Positions 1-6,131 are shown, numbered from the stretch's first letter. The stretch is 9,449 nucleotides of DNA from Candidatus Methanocomedens sp. (GCA_009649835.1 PYCK01000229.1:1-9449), one strand, 5' to 3'. Notes: a model not told the origin generated them from the letters alone. Numbers and translations are program-made.

Positions 1-119
1 GCTTTGCGTTGTGCATCAATGTCTGTATGACAACCCCGAAATCTTACTACAGATTGTAAAAAATTCAAATATAATGATTAATACAGTGGAAACAGGGGGG
101 TTGAATGTGAGGCTATTTT

Positions 120-2228
120 TCATTGGAATTTGTCAAGAAGATGTTGGTAAAAATCCCTCTTAACGCCATCTGCCTGCCTCACCAATCTTTCGACGATAAG
201 TTCAGGTGTGCTCTTAGCCACATAATTATACCTCGGGTTCCTGTCCACGATCAGGTTAAGGTTCTTATCCAGTCCCCGTGCTTCAATGCCGTCAACCCTA
301 ACAGGTGCCGATGTGTGTTCCATTATATTCTCTGCAAGGTGGCTCACGAACACACCGATTGCCCTCGGATTACCGGCAAGGGATTCAAGTATGCCGCCGA
401 TTATCCTGGCTGATGCCCCCGGCTCGGTGATGGACTCCAGTTCATCCACCAGTACCGCCATCTTACCCGTTCCCGATACAACAGAGAATTCCCTTATAGT
501 GGACTCGAAAGCACCCGCATCCATTGTGCCGACGGATTTACCGAAATAATACATCTCATCCACTAACCCCACAACTGCAGCTTCGGCAGGCACAGGAAAT
601 CCCATATGGGCCAGTATCATGGTCTGGGTGATAAGGTCCAGTGTGGAAGTCTTGCCGCCCGAGTTAACCCCGCTCAGTACGGCCACCCTTTCAGGTGAAT
701 AACCGATTGCGTCGTAATTTAGTTCCCTGTCTCCAAGTGAATAATTGACAGGCTCCACATTGCCTGAAAGGAACAGGTTTGTGCCGCCCTTGATATCAAT
801 TCCTGCCTCATCGACTATCTGTGGGGTAACAAGCCCCCTGTCCATTGCAAAGAGCCCGATAGCGAACCACATATCCAGTTCCATAGCTTCAGATACAAGC
901 TGGCGGGCCGTATCCTTAAGCTCTGACAGGCTGCGGGCAGTTTCCTTTAGTATCTTCATGTTACGGTTTGCCAGTTCTGCATGGAGGTACTGCCTGAGCT
1001 GTTCAACTATCTCCATGTCAGCCTGGATAGTAGTAACGATGTCATTGGAAAACAGACCATCCAGGTACAGTCCTTCTTTAGGATTCAGGTCCAGGTCCTT
1101 AACAATAACTAAGACCGATTCTTTTATGATCTGCCTATAATGTTCGGCCATCTCCCTGTCCAGCAGGTCCCTGACCCCACCACCTATTGCATCCAGCAAG
1201 TCCTTACCGGTCAGGGTAACGGTACTGCTGTTAAGGTATTCCTTGAAACGTGTATCAGCATTTTTTTCGGCAGACTTTATTGTGCCATCCAGTTGTTCCA
1301 GAGCCGATTGTATTCTGTCTACATCAGGGTCAAAACCTGTTCTTACCCCTCCATCATCTGCCAATCCATCCAGTATAGTCCCAAGACGGCTGACATCGGA
1401 TAGTTTGATACTGGAAAAAAAACGGCTTTTAGTATCGATGACCAGGTCATAGGCCTGTGCAGCCGATGTAATAGATGCGAGGTTGCCGGAAAATAAGGCA
1501 ATCTCCTGTTCAGGGACAACCTCCCACGCTTCCAGTGCCACCAGGTCTGCATATGTGATATTTGCATTATAAGGCAGGTCCACACCTTCGAGTTTCATTG
1601 AAGCCGTGACGTGGTGGTACGCTGCTGCTGCATCTGCAAGTTCCCTTGGTGAGCCTGCCAGTATCACGTCAATTACGTGTCCAAAACCTGCCAAAGCCTT
1701 CTCATATTCATCGTGGTCTGCTGCCACCAGCACCCTGTCCCGTACTTTTTTTAAGGGTGTTCCTTTTATGGGCCTTACACCTTTAAGTGCAATTTTCAGG
1801 TCTACGATACCGTTTTCGACTGCAGCGATCCCGTTGACCATCAGGCATGCTTTAGAAACACCGCTCATTACTGACATGATCTTTTCTTTTTTCGAGGAAG
1901 GCAGGGGAAAATAAATATTCAGCTTATCCTTTGCATATGGGGTGCTGGCGTATGAGCGTATGATGTCAAGCAGTCCCCTGTAGACACGCCATGCCTCTTT
2001 CGTTTTTAGGAAATCATCAGGTGAGAAGTTCTCGTCCCTGAAAATAAATCCCTGTACAAGAGTCACAGCATTCTTCTGGCCAACACCCGGAGCACCTGCA
2101 ATGGCAGCCACGTCATGCCGCTTAAATGCATCCAGTACAGCATCCTCTGACCCGAAATGCTCAATAAGGCGCCGGGCTGTCTTTTCGCCTATACCGGGAA
2201 TCTCCCTGATCTCACTCATTCGTGACAT
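120..2228 (-). CDS. MutS-superfamily ATPase with N-terminal helix-hairpin-helix motifs
   Basis: This 702-residue protein is a MutS-like DNA-structure-binding ATPase. Seen: two helix-hairpin-helix motifs at residues 6-25 (IPGIGEKTA) and 42-60 (APGVGQKNA), a long helical middle region (about 70-480), then the MutS-type ATPase. The P-loop is GVNSGGKT at 520-527, in place of the GPNMGGKS of classical MutS. Walker B is VLVDELES at 592-599, and a GVFVSHLAENI segment matches the MutS switch around its conserved His. The mismatch-recognition domain with its Phe-x-Glu is not visible, and no C-terminal Smr nuclease domain follows the ATPase. It therefore belongs with the archaeal MutS2/MutS5-like group, not canonical mismatch repair; binding to branched or recombination DNA is inferred. 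Two in-frame ATGs (2228 and 2219) compete; neither has a clear Shine-Dalgarno, and a TATA-like box about 20 and 29 bases upstream of them suggests a leaderless message. Transcribed alone, downstream of a transposase scar. Confidence 0.9.
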   Translation of the reverse strand: MSRMSEIREIPGIGEKTARRLIEHFGSEDAVLDAFKRHDVAAIAGAPGVGQKNAVTLVQGFIFRDENFSPDDFLKTKEAWRVYRGLLDIIRSYASTPYAKDKLNIYFPLPSSKKEKIMSVMSGVSKACLMVNGIAAVENGIVDLKIALKGVRPIKGTPLKKVRDRVLVAADHDEYEKALAGFGHVIDVILAGSPRELADAAAAYHHVTASMKLEGVDLPYNANITYADLVALEAWEVVPEQEIALFSGNLASITSAAQAYDLVIDTKSRFFSSIKLSDVSRLGTILDGLADDGGVRTGFDPDVDRIQSALEQLDGTIKSAEKNADTRFKEYLNSSTVTLTGKDLLDAIGGGVRDLLDREMAEHYRQIIKESVLVIVKDLDLNPKEGLYLDGLFSNDIVTTIQADMEIVEQLRQYLHAELANRNMKILKETARSLSELKDTARQLVSEAMELDMWFAIGLFAMDRGLVTPQIVDEAGIDIKGGTNLFLSGNVEPVNYSLGDRELNYDAIGYSPERVAVLSGVNSGGKTSTLDLITQTMILAHMGFPVPAEAAVVGLVDEMYYFGKSVGTMDAGAFESTIREFSVVSGTGKMAVLVDELESITEPGASARIIGGILESLAGNPRAIGVFVSHLAENIMEHTSAPVRVDGIEARGLDKNLNLIVDRNPRYNYVAKSTPELIVERLVRQADGVKRDFYQHLLDKFQ

Positions 2229-2238
2229 TCGAGTGAGG

Positions 2239-2520
2239 TTAAACGATATATGGTTTATGTTTCAATCCTTGTTTTAGTGGATGTCGGTTTGCAATGAAGG
2301 CGATTGGCATGATATGCATAAATAATATCTTCTTCGTCTTGCTAACAACTCTGCCATTCTTTCGTGTCTTGATGAGCTGACCATGGTTGATCGTACCCAC
2401 ATCAAAATTCCCAAATAAAGCAATAGCATATTGGTCATTACCATCGCTGTAAAATGTAGCTTTATCGTTATGGTTCGGGACTTTGCCGCGTTTATCTGAT
2501 CCGGCATTTCCCTGCTCAAC
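2239..2520 (-). pseudogene. Transposase remnant (DDE type, perhaps IS1-like), C-terminal part
   Basis: Reading the minus strand from 2520 gives 93 sense codons and a TAA at 2239-2241, with no ATG at the beginning. The translation includes TFYSDGNDQYAIALF and then NHGQLIKTRKNGRVVSKTKK. This pattern, an Asp in a short strand followed by a basic GQLIK-R-GRVV-K-K stretch, resembles from memory the DDE transposases (IS1-like) common in methanogen genomes. After KTKKI the expected continuation with the catalytic Glu is lost and a short unrelated end follows, so the copy is truncated at both ends. It sits between the bactofilin stop (2516-2518) and the MutS-like start. A TTG-initiated 81-codon frame over the same bases (2519-2274) is judged spurious. 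The family call is uncertain; that this is a decayed protein-coding remnant is likelier. Confidence 0.5.
2244..2253 (-). promoter_or_regulatory. TATA-like promoter element for the MutS-like gene
   Basis: The minus strand reads CCATATATCG here, with its centre 20 bases before the first ATG and 29 before the second. Archaeal transcription usually starts 22-27 bases after the TATA centre, so the message would begin almost at the start codon. The element lies inside the last codons of the transposase remnant. Prediction from spacing and composition only. Confidence 0.4.
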
Positions 2521-3943
2521 TTTCTTTTGTCGTTTTTTTGGTTGTTTTCTTTTTTGCAGCAGGTTTCTTTTTAGTCCCAGTCTTCTTTTTTACAGTTTTT
2601 TTACTTGTGCTATTTTCAGCAGCCGATGTTTTTTCTTTAGCAGCAGCCTTTTTAGTTGTTGTTTTTTTCTTAGCTGCTGTCTTTTTTGGCTTTGTTTTCT
2701 CGCTTGTAGCTGTGTTTTTGGCAGTGGTTTTCTTGTTGGTTGTCGTTTCCTTCTCAGCAGCAGTCGTTCTGGTTGTCGTTTTCTCTTTATCGGCAGTAGT
2801 ACTGGTTGTCGTTTTCTCTTTATCGGCAGTAGTACTGGTTGTCGTTTTCTTTTTAGCAGGTACGGGTTTTATAATATCGCCCAGTCTAATGGCGGTTGTC
2901 ATTCTTTTTGCCGGGATGTCATAACTAACAGCCTCTGGTGCCCCGGTTTCCATCCTGGTTACTGATCCGGTTGTAGTGGCTTTATCTACTGCTTTACCCG
3001 GAACCTTTTCATCTGCCTTTATCTTATCAGGAGTAACTTTTGTTTCCTTTGATACGGCAGGCTCGGGCACCATATCCAGCAGACCACCTGTTTTGTATTC
3101 CTCTTCCATCTCATCCCTGATAATTATCACACCATTGGCAGCCCGCATAGCCCCGTCCACCCTGGCTTCCTCGTGGATCATGACCTTACCGCCATTGATC
3201 TCACCCAGGATATGTGAGTTTTTATTGATACGCACATCACCCCTTGTCACAAGGTTTCCGTGTATGGTATTACCTTCACCGATGACTATCTCATTGGTAG
3301 TCTTGATACTGCCGAACAGGGTATTATTGCTCCCCATCACGATTGAGGAAGCCCTGATATTCCCCATCATCCGGCAGCCACTGCCAATAACCGCTTTATC
3401 AGGAACCTTAATTGATTCAAGGTCGATCTTCGAACCGCTGGGAATGATAAGTAGTTTATCCTCCTCTAAGTCATCACTTTCATCGGAAAACAGATTTTTC
3501 AGGGCATTATCAACTTCTTCGTCTTTCCCCATCCTTATTAATTCTGTCAGGTACAGGAAAATGTAAATGATCACCGGGATGGGATTCCTGACAACTATCC
3601 AGCCCCTGGCCTCATAGCCTTTGTCTATTTTCACATTCTTGCCAATATCCAGGTCTTTGCCTACGATGAGTCTGCCGTTTATGTTGACAAATTCACCGAT
3701 ATATGCATCATTTTTGGTCCTGACATCACCATTCACCTGGGACCACATATCGATCCTTACCTCTTCGGTCCCGATGACATTCCCATTGATCCTGACCCTT
3801 TCCCCGGCAATGACCGAATTAGCAATAATGCCAAAACCCATAACGGTATGGTTCCCTATAATGGCTCCTCCGGTAGTAACAATGGAATGCTCTTCCATTG
3901 TAGTATTATCGGGTATGGTAAACGTTTTCAATAAATCTTCCAT
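2516..3943 (-). CDS. Bactofilin-like (DUF583) protein with Lys/Thr-rich tail
   Basis: A 475-residue protein of the polymer-forming, bactofilin-like class. Seen: a first repetitive beta-helix-type region (about 20-110) with short V-I-G-x-G repeats; a hydrophobic stretch at 115-138 (NPIPVIIYIFLYLTELI) that could cross or dip into the membrane; an acidic linker (139-163); a second beta-helix region (about 164-280) with motifs such as IVIGEGNTIHGN; a charged linker; and from about 363 a low-complexity tail of Lys, Thr and Ala holding an 11-residue repeat (TTTSTTADKEK). The family forms filaments or scaffolds; the tail resembles histone H1 and bacterial H1-like tails and may bind DNA or another polyanion (inference). 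Start: ATG at 3943 with GGAG ten bases upstream and a TATA box farther up. The stop touches a transposase remnant, so the native 3' end could have been altered. The family call is firm; the cellular role is unknown. Confidence 0.85.
   Translation of the reverse strand: MEDLLKTFTIPDNTTMEEHSIVTTGGAIIGNHTVMGFGIIANSVIAGERVRINGNVIGTEEVRIDMWSQVNGDVRTKNDAYIGEFVNINGRLIVGKDLDIGKNVKIDKGYEARGWIVVRNPIPVIIYIFLYLTELIRMGKDEEVDNALKNLFSDESDDLEEDKLLIIPSGSKIDLESIKVPDKAVIGSGCRMMGNIRASSIVMGSNNTLFGSIKTTNEIVIGEGNTIHGNLVTRGDVRINKNSHILGEINGGKVMIHEEARVDGAMRAANGVIIIRDEMEEEYKTGGLLDMVPEPAVSKETKVTPDKIKADEKVPGKAVDKATTTGSVTRMETGAPEAVSYDIPAKRMTTAIRLGDIIKPVPAKKKTTTSTTADKEKTTTSTTADKEKTTTRTTAAEKETTTNKKTTAKNTATSEKTKPKKTAAKKKTTTKKAAAKEKTSAAENSTSKKTVKKKTGTKKKPAAKKKTTKKTTKES
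2769..2856 (-). repeat. 33-base in-frame tandem repeat in the bactofilin tail
   Basis: Two identical 33-base units occupy 2769-2801 and 2802-2834, followed by a partial third copy from 2835 to about 2856. Each encodes the 11 residues TTTSTTADKEK. The unit length is a multiple of three, so copy number can change without breaking the frame. Perfect identity between the two full copies indicates recent duplication. Confidence 0.9.
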
Positions 3944-3953
3944 TTACGTTTAA

Positions 3954-3957
3954 CTCC
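3954..3957 (-). promoter_or_regulatory. Ribosome binding site of the bactofilin-like gene
   Basis: The minus strand carries GGAG ten bases before the ATG at 3943, which supports that start. Spacing is slightly long but acceptable. Confidence 0.55.
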
Positions 3958-3986
3958 GGAATGATTTGTCTATTTAACATCAAGAG

Positions 3987-3994
3987 AATATAAA
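3987..3994 (-). promoter_or_regulatory. TATA box of the bactofilin-like gene
   Basis: The minus strand reads TTTATATT, preceded by a purine-containing stretch (CCAAAGCGC) that could act as a BRE. Expected initiation is near 3963-3967, giving a leader of roughly 20 bases that includes the GGAG site. Based on consensus and spacing only. Confidence 0.55.
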
Positions 3995-4010
3995 GCGCTT
4001 TGGTTTCTTT

Positions 4011-4057
4011 TCTGTTATTTACCACACTGTGTGGAGGAGTGCACCCCAAATAACAGA
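4011..4057. repeat. Nested inverted repeat, 10-bp outer stem
   Basis: TCTGTTATTT at 4011-4020 is perfectly complementary to AAATAACAGA at 4048-4057. Between them CCACACTGTGTGG (4022-4034) forms a second, inner 6-bp hairpin. The structure lies 20-60 bases upstream of the bactofilin TATA box. It could be a cruciform or operator, a small mobile-element relic, or part of a transcript. Confidence 0.75.
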
Positions 4058-4065
4058 CAATATCA

Positions 4066-4092
4066 GTAAGGTCCCATACTGGGATTCCTTAC
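4066..4092. repeat. Bulged hairpin, 10 paired positions
   Basis: GTAAGG-TCCC (4066-4075) pairs with GGGA-TT-CCTTAC (4081-4092) around the loop ATACT, leaving a two-base bulge. Ten paired positions with a five-base loop are unlikely by chance over this length. It has no T-rich tail, so it is not a simple terminator. Confidence 0.65.
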
Positions 4093-4183
4093 ATTTGTGC
4101 AGCCTTTAATAAGTGGCTGTCTCATTTTGTTGATACAGAAGCCAGATTGACGACATAGTTATGATCATCTCTTGACAAGCGAT

Positions 4184-4194
4184 AAATTAAATAA
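4184..4194 (+). promoter_or_regulatory. Candidate TATA box for the small HTH gene
   Basis: AAATTAAATAA fits the A/T-rich archaeal TATA pattern and would place initiation near 4215, about 35 bases before the ATG. The region is A/T-rich throughout, so the exact element is uncertain. Confidence 0.35.
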
Positions 4195-4237
4195 TTGCAC
4201 TAACAATACAGACCTCTTAATCATCATTAATAATATA

Positions 4238-4241
4238 GGTG
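4238..4241 (+). promoter_or_regulatory. Ribosome binding site of the small HTH gene
   Basis: GGTG seven bases before the ATG at 4249 matches the anti-Shine-Dalgarno core and supports this start. Confidence 0.55.
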
Positions 4242-4248
4242 TAATACT

Positions 4249-4479
4249 ATGGATAATAAGGATAAATCAAGGATCAGGACAAGGACTAAACGTTATATCA
4301 AGCAGTTAATTCACAATTTTAGGTTTACATATGAGGACATAAGCAAGAGTAGTGGCATCGAAGTTAACAGATTGAAGGCCATCAATAAGAAGGAAGAACC
4401 TACTTTTGAAGAGTACATGACCTTAAAGAAAATAGCCATAGAATTATCAAGTGAACGAGGTGAAGATTCGGCAGATTAA
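4249..4479 (+). CDS. Small helix-turn-helix protein, putative DNA-binding regulator
   Basis: A 76-residue, strongly basic-then-acidic protein and the only plus-strand gene. Seen: a basic N-terminus (KSRIRTRTKRYIKQLI, 6-21), a predicted helix-turn-helix at about 26-46 in which FTYEDISKSSGI has the spacing of a Cro/CI-type first helix and turn, and EVNRLKAIN as the recognition helix, then a helical end (EEYMTLKKIAIEL). The size and layout fit a minimal Xre/Cro-like DNA-binding domain with no ligand or dimerisation domain. The start is supported by GGTG seven bases upstream. It is divergent from the bactofilin gene, with the hairpins at 4011-4092 between them, so it could regulate that gene or itself (inference). 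A terminator hairpin overlaps its last codons. I do not recognise a specific named family. Confidence 0.75.
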   Translation: MDNKDKSRIRTRTKRYIKQLIHNFRFTYEDISKSSGIEVNRLKAINKKEEPTFEEYMTLKKIAIELSSERGEDSAD

Positions 4480-4498
4480 TTCTAATCTGCCTTATTTT
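4470..4498 (+). terminator. Hairpin terminator between convergent genes
   Basis: GGCAGATTA (4470-4478) pairs perfectly with TAATCTGCC (4483-4491) around ATTC, followed by TTATTTT. The stem includes the TAA stop of the HTH gene and ends one base before the stop codon of the DUF445 gene, which arrives from the other side. The symmetric stem could serve both transcripts, though only the plus-strand side has a T-rich tail. Confidence 0.65.
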
Positions 4499-5082
4499 CC
4501 AAGGTAAAAGGCCATCTGTACAAGGCCCACTATAAATCCCAGGACACCGCCAATAATGGTGATGTATCCCAGTTCCTTTGAGGATACCCTGAGTACTATA
4601 TCCTCCAGCTGGTCAAGGTCATAGGATTCTATGTTCTTTACTATAATGTCCTTGAAGTCCACGTTCCTTTCGATCTCATGAATGAACTCACTGATCAGTT
4701 CGTCCTTATTGGCATTGACTGACTTCTTGACCCTGGAGTGCAGGTAAGCATTGATCGTAGTATTGATCCTGCCAAGTATCTCGCTTTTTCCATTGTACTC
4801 GGATGATTCAAAAAAACCGTCCACCATCTTGTCAATCTCTGGCCCCAGGTCAAGTGCTTTTAGCACCTTGGTAAGGTCTTTCATTGAGATCAGTTCATCC
4901 TCTACCGTGGCTGCAATGCTTTGGGAAATATCGTTCCTGCGCTTTGGGAGCAGACCCTGTATCTTGAAGGGTCCGATGCCTATGGGCTTGTGGGGCCGAA
5001 AGAGCATCTTTACTGCGATATAATTGGTCGAGTATCCTATCAGGCACCCGATGACAGGGAAAAGGTAGGGGGTGTACTCCAT
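4492..5082 (-). CDS. DUF445 family membrane protein
   Basis: A 196-residue integral membrane protein. Seen: an N-terminal hydrophobic helix (about 4-24) running into the DUF445 signature GYSTNYIAVKMLFRPHKP (residues 16-33); a basic IQGLLPKRR segment (41-49) typical of the family; a charged, helical middle (about 50-168) that would lie outside the bilayer; and a second hydrophobic helix at about 171-194. The fold therefore appears anchored at both ends with the helical domain between. Family function is unknown; a membrane scaffold role has been suggested for relatives. Length is at the short end for the family. The ATG at 5082 has no Shine-Dalgarno, but a TATA-like box is centred 23 bases upstream, which predicts a leaderless message. 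It is probably transcribed separately from the agmatinase 75 bases upstream, and it converges with the HTH gene. Confidence 0.88.
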   Translation of the reverse strand: MEYTPYLFPVIGCLIGYSTNYIAVKMLFRPHKPIGIGPFKIQGLLPKRRNDISQSIAATVEDELISMKDLTKVLKALDLGPEIDKMVDGFFESSEYNGKSEILGRINTTINAYLHSRVKKSVNANKDELISEFIHEIERNVDFKDIIVKNIESYDLDQLEDIVLRVSSKELGYITIIGGVLGFIVGLVQMAFYLGK

Positions 5083-5098
5083 GTTAGTAAATATGTGC

Positions 5099-5111
5099 TA
5101 TAATATAATTT
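5099..5111 (-). promoter_or_regulatory. TATA box of the DUF445 gene (leaderless arrangement)
   Basis: The minus strand reads AAATTATATTATA with its centre 23 bases before the ATG at 5082, the spacing expected when transcription starts at the initiation codon. No ribosome site is present, which agrees with a leaderless message. Confidence 0.5.
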
Positions 5112-5157
5112 AATGTTGGTGTAAGTCTGTCAAGGCTTTTTTTTGTCCGGAATTATG

Positions 5158-6093
5158 TTATCGTGAAGCCCAGGCAGATGCTATGAACTCACATACGAAT
5201 TTTGCGCCCAGAAGTGCAGTATTTCCGCTATCGAACCCGGGAGCGATCTCCACCAGGTCGAAACCAACAGACCTGGGGGCCAGCCGCCTGATAAGTGAAA
5301 GCACCTGCCTGTCAGTTAGTCCGAAAGGTTCGGGCGTACCCAGTGCAGGAGCATATGCAGGATCCAGGACATCCATATCCAGCGACAGGTACAGGTGACT
5401 TGTATCAAGGTCAAGGTGCCTGGAAAGTTCTGCAAGAACATGTGGGATGCCTTTATCCTCAACAAGATCTGCAGAATAGTAGGTAATACCCCTGGACCTG
5501 GCAAGTGAATATTCATTCCTGGTGCCGCTTCGTATGCCTATGGATATATAATTGTCTGTAATGTCTTCGATGATACGCCGGCTCACACAGGCATGACTGT
5601 TGACCTGTCCCTCATATTCCTGCCGCAGGTCAAAATGGGCATCCAGCACCACCACACCCAGGTCATTGAAATGGTTCATTGATCCCCTGACACACGGCAC
5701 CGTAAGGGAATGTTCACCACCCAGCATTATGGGAATCTTACCATCACTAAGGATGGCGGTTACCATGTCACCAACCGCAGCCTGGGCCTGTTCCACTGTG
5801 TAGCTGCCAGGTATGTCCACATCTCCCGCATTATGGAAGGGTATGTCCACATCTCCCGCATTATGGAAGGGTATGTCCACATCTCCCACATCATGGAACG
5901 GTATGTCAGCAAGGTCGATATCGAAGTAAGGGTTGTAGGTCTCGAAGTTATACGAAGCTTCGCGTATGGCATCGGGGGCAAGCCGGCTGCCCTTCCTGAA
6001 AGAGGATGTGCCGTCGAAAGGTGCACCGAAGATCACGAAGTCAGCATCAGAATAATTAGAATCGGCATCCGCAAAAAAAAGTTCCCCACCCAT
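5158..6093 (-). CDS. speB: Agmatinase (ureohydrolase family), with internal 10-residue triplication
   Basis: A 311-residue binuclear-manganese ureohydrolase, expected to hydrolyse agmatine to putrescine and urea in polyamine synthesis. Seen: substrate/fold motif PFDGTSSFRKGSRLAPDAIR (25-44), GGEHS (125-129), DAHFD (151-155), SLDMDVLDP (237-245) and GTPEPFGLT (252-260). The expected metal ligands H128, D151, H153, D155, D239 and D241 are all present, as is the late Glu (E282). Residues 63-95 contain three copies of a DIPFH(D/N)xGDV unit where relatives carry one; removing two gives 291 residues, the usual length. It lies 38 bases after aIF5A on the same strand, and runs of T flank its start codon. 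The ATG at 6093 has only a weak GGA upstream; another ATG at 6101 is in a different frame. Cytoplasmic. Activity on agmatine and not guanidinobutyrate or arginine is inferred. Confidence 0.88.
   Translation of the reverse strand: MGGELFFADADSNYSDADFVIFGAPFDGTSSFRKGSRLAPDAIREASYNFETYNPYFDIDLADIPFHDVGDVDIPFHNAGDVDIPFHNAGDVDIPGSYTVEQAQAAVGDMVTAILSDGKIPIMLGGEHSLTVPCVRGSMNHFNDLGVVVLDAHFDLRQEYEGQVNSHACVSRRIIEDITDNYISIGIRSGTRNEYSLARSRGITYYSADLVEDKGIPHVLAELSRHLDLDTSHLYLSLDMDVLDPAYAPALGTPEPFGLTDRQVLSLIRRLAPRSVGFDLVEIAPGFDSGNTALLGAKFVCEFIASAWASR
5811..5900 (-). repeat. 30-base tandem triplication inside the agmatinase gene
   Basis: Units at 5811-5840 and 5841-5870 are identical and 5871-5900 differs at three positions; ten bases of a fourth partial copy follow. 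Each unit encodes FH(D/N)xGDVDIP, so the reading frame is preserved. The identical pair is recent; the diverged unit is probably the ancestral copy. Confidence 0.92.
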
Positions 6094-6104
6094 GCGAACA
6101 TTCC

Positions 6105-6119
6105 AAAAAAAATAAAAAA
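6105..6119 (-). terminator. T-rich tract between aIF5A and agmatinase
   Basis: On the minus strand a run of six T, one A and eight T lies between the aIF5A stop (6132) and the agmatinase ATG (6093). Archaeal RNA polymerase terminates at oligo-T tracts without needing a hairpin, so this could end a fraction of transcripts and leave aIF5A more abundant than agmatinase. A third run of eight T (6073-6080) lies just inside the agmatinase coding region. Confidence 0.45.
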
Positions 6120-6131
6120 TAATATGCAGGC

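Larger units (their letters stand above)
3944..4248. other. Divergent intergenic region with two structured inverted repeats
   Basis: These 305 bases separate the leftward bactofilin gene from the rightward HTH gene. They hold the bactofilin promoter (near 3990), two inverted-repeat structures (4011-4057 and 4066-4092), about 90 bases without recognised features, and the HTH promoter and ribosome site (4184-4241). I see no credible protein or RNA gene. A string at 4110-4127 (AAGTGGCTGTCTCATTTT) faintly resembles some insertion-sequence termini but has no partner in the window. Confidence 0.7.

Noticed and set aside
1..119. Possible short coding remnant or terminator downstream of the MutS-like gene
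   Set aside because: A minus-strand frame stays open at the window edge but has no convincing start, and a run of six T at 58-63 alone is too weak to call a terminator.
2274..2519. TTG-initiated 81-codon frame on the minus strand after bactofilin
   Set aside because: Its protein has no recognisable pattern, while another frame of the same bases carries transposase-like motifs to a separate stop.
2769..2856. Tandem repeats as a CRISPR array
   Set aside because: The copies are contiguous with no spacers and lie in frame inside a coding region; the same applies to 5811-5900.
2483..2965. Plus-strand frames rich in Phe, Val, Ser and Cys
   Set aside because: They are the complement of the Lys/Thr/Ala-rich bactofilin tail; AAA, ACA and GCA codons read backwards give Phe, Cys and Cys-like low complexity with no ribosome site.
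4110..4127. AAGTGGCTGTCTCATTTT as an insertion-sequence terminus
   Set aside because: It resembles ends of some insertion sequences from memory, but there is no matching inverted copy or transposase beside it.
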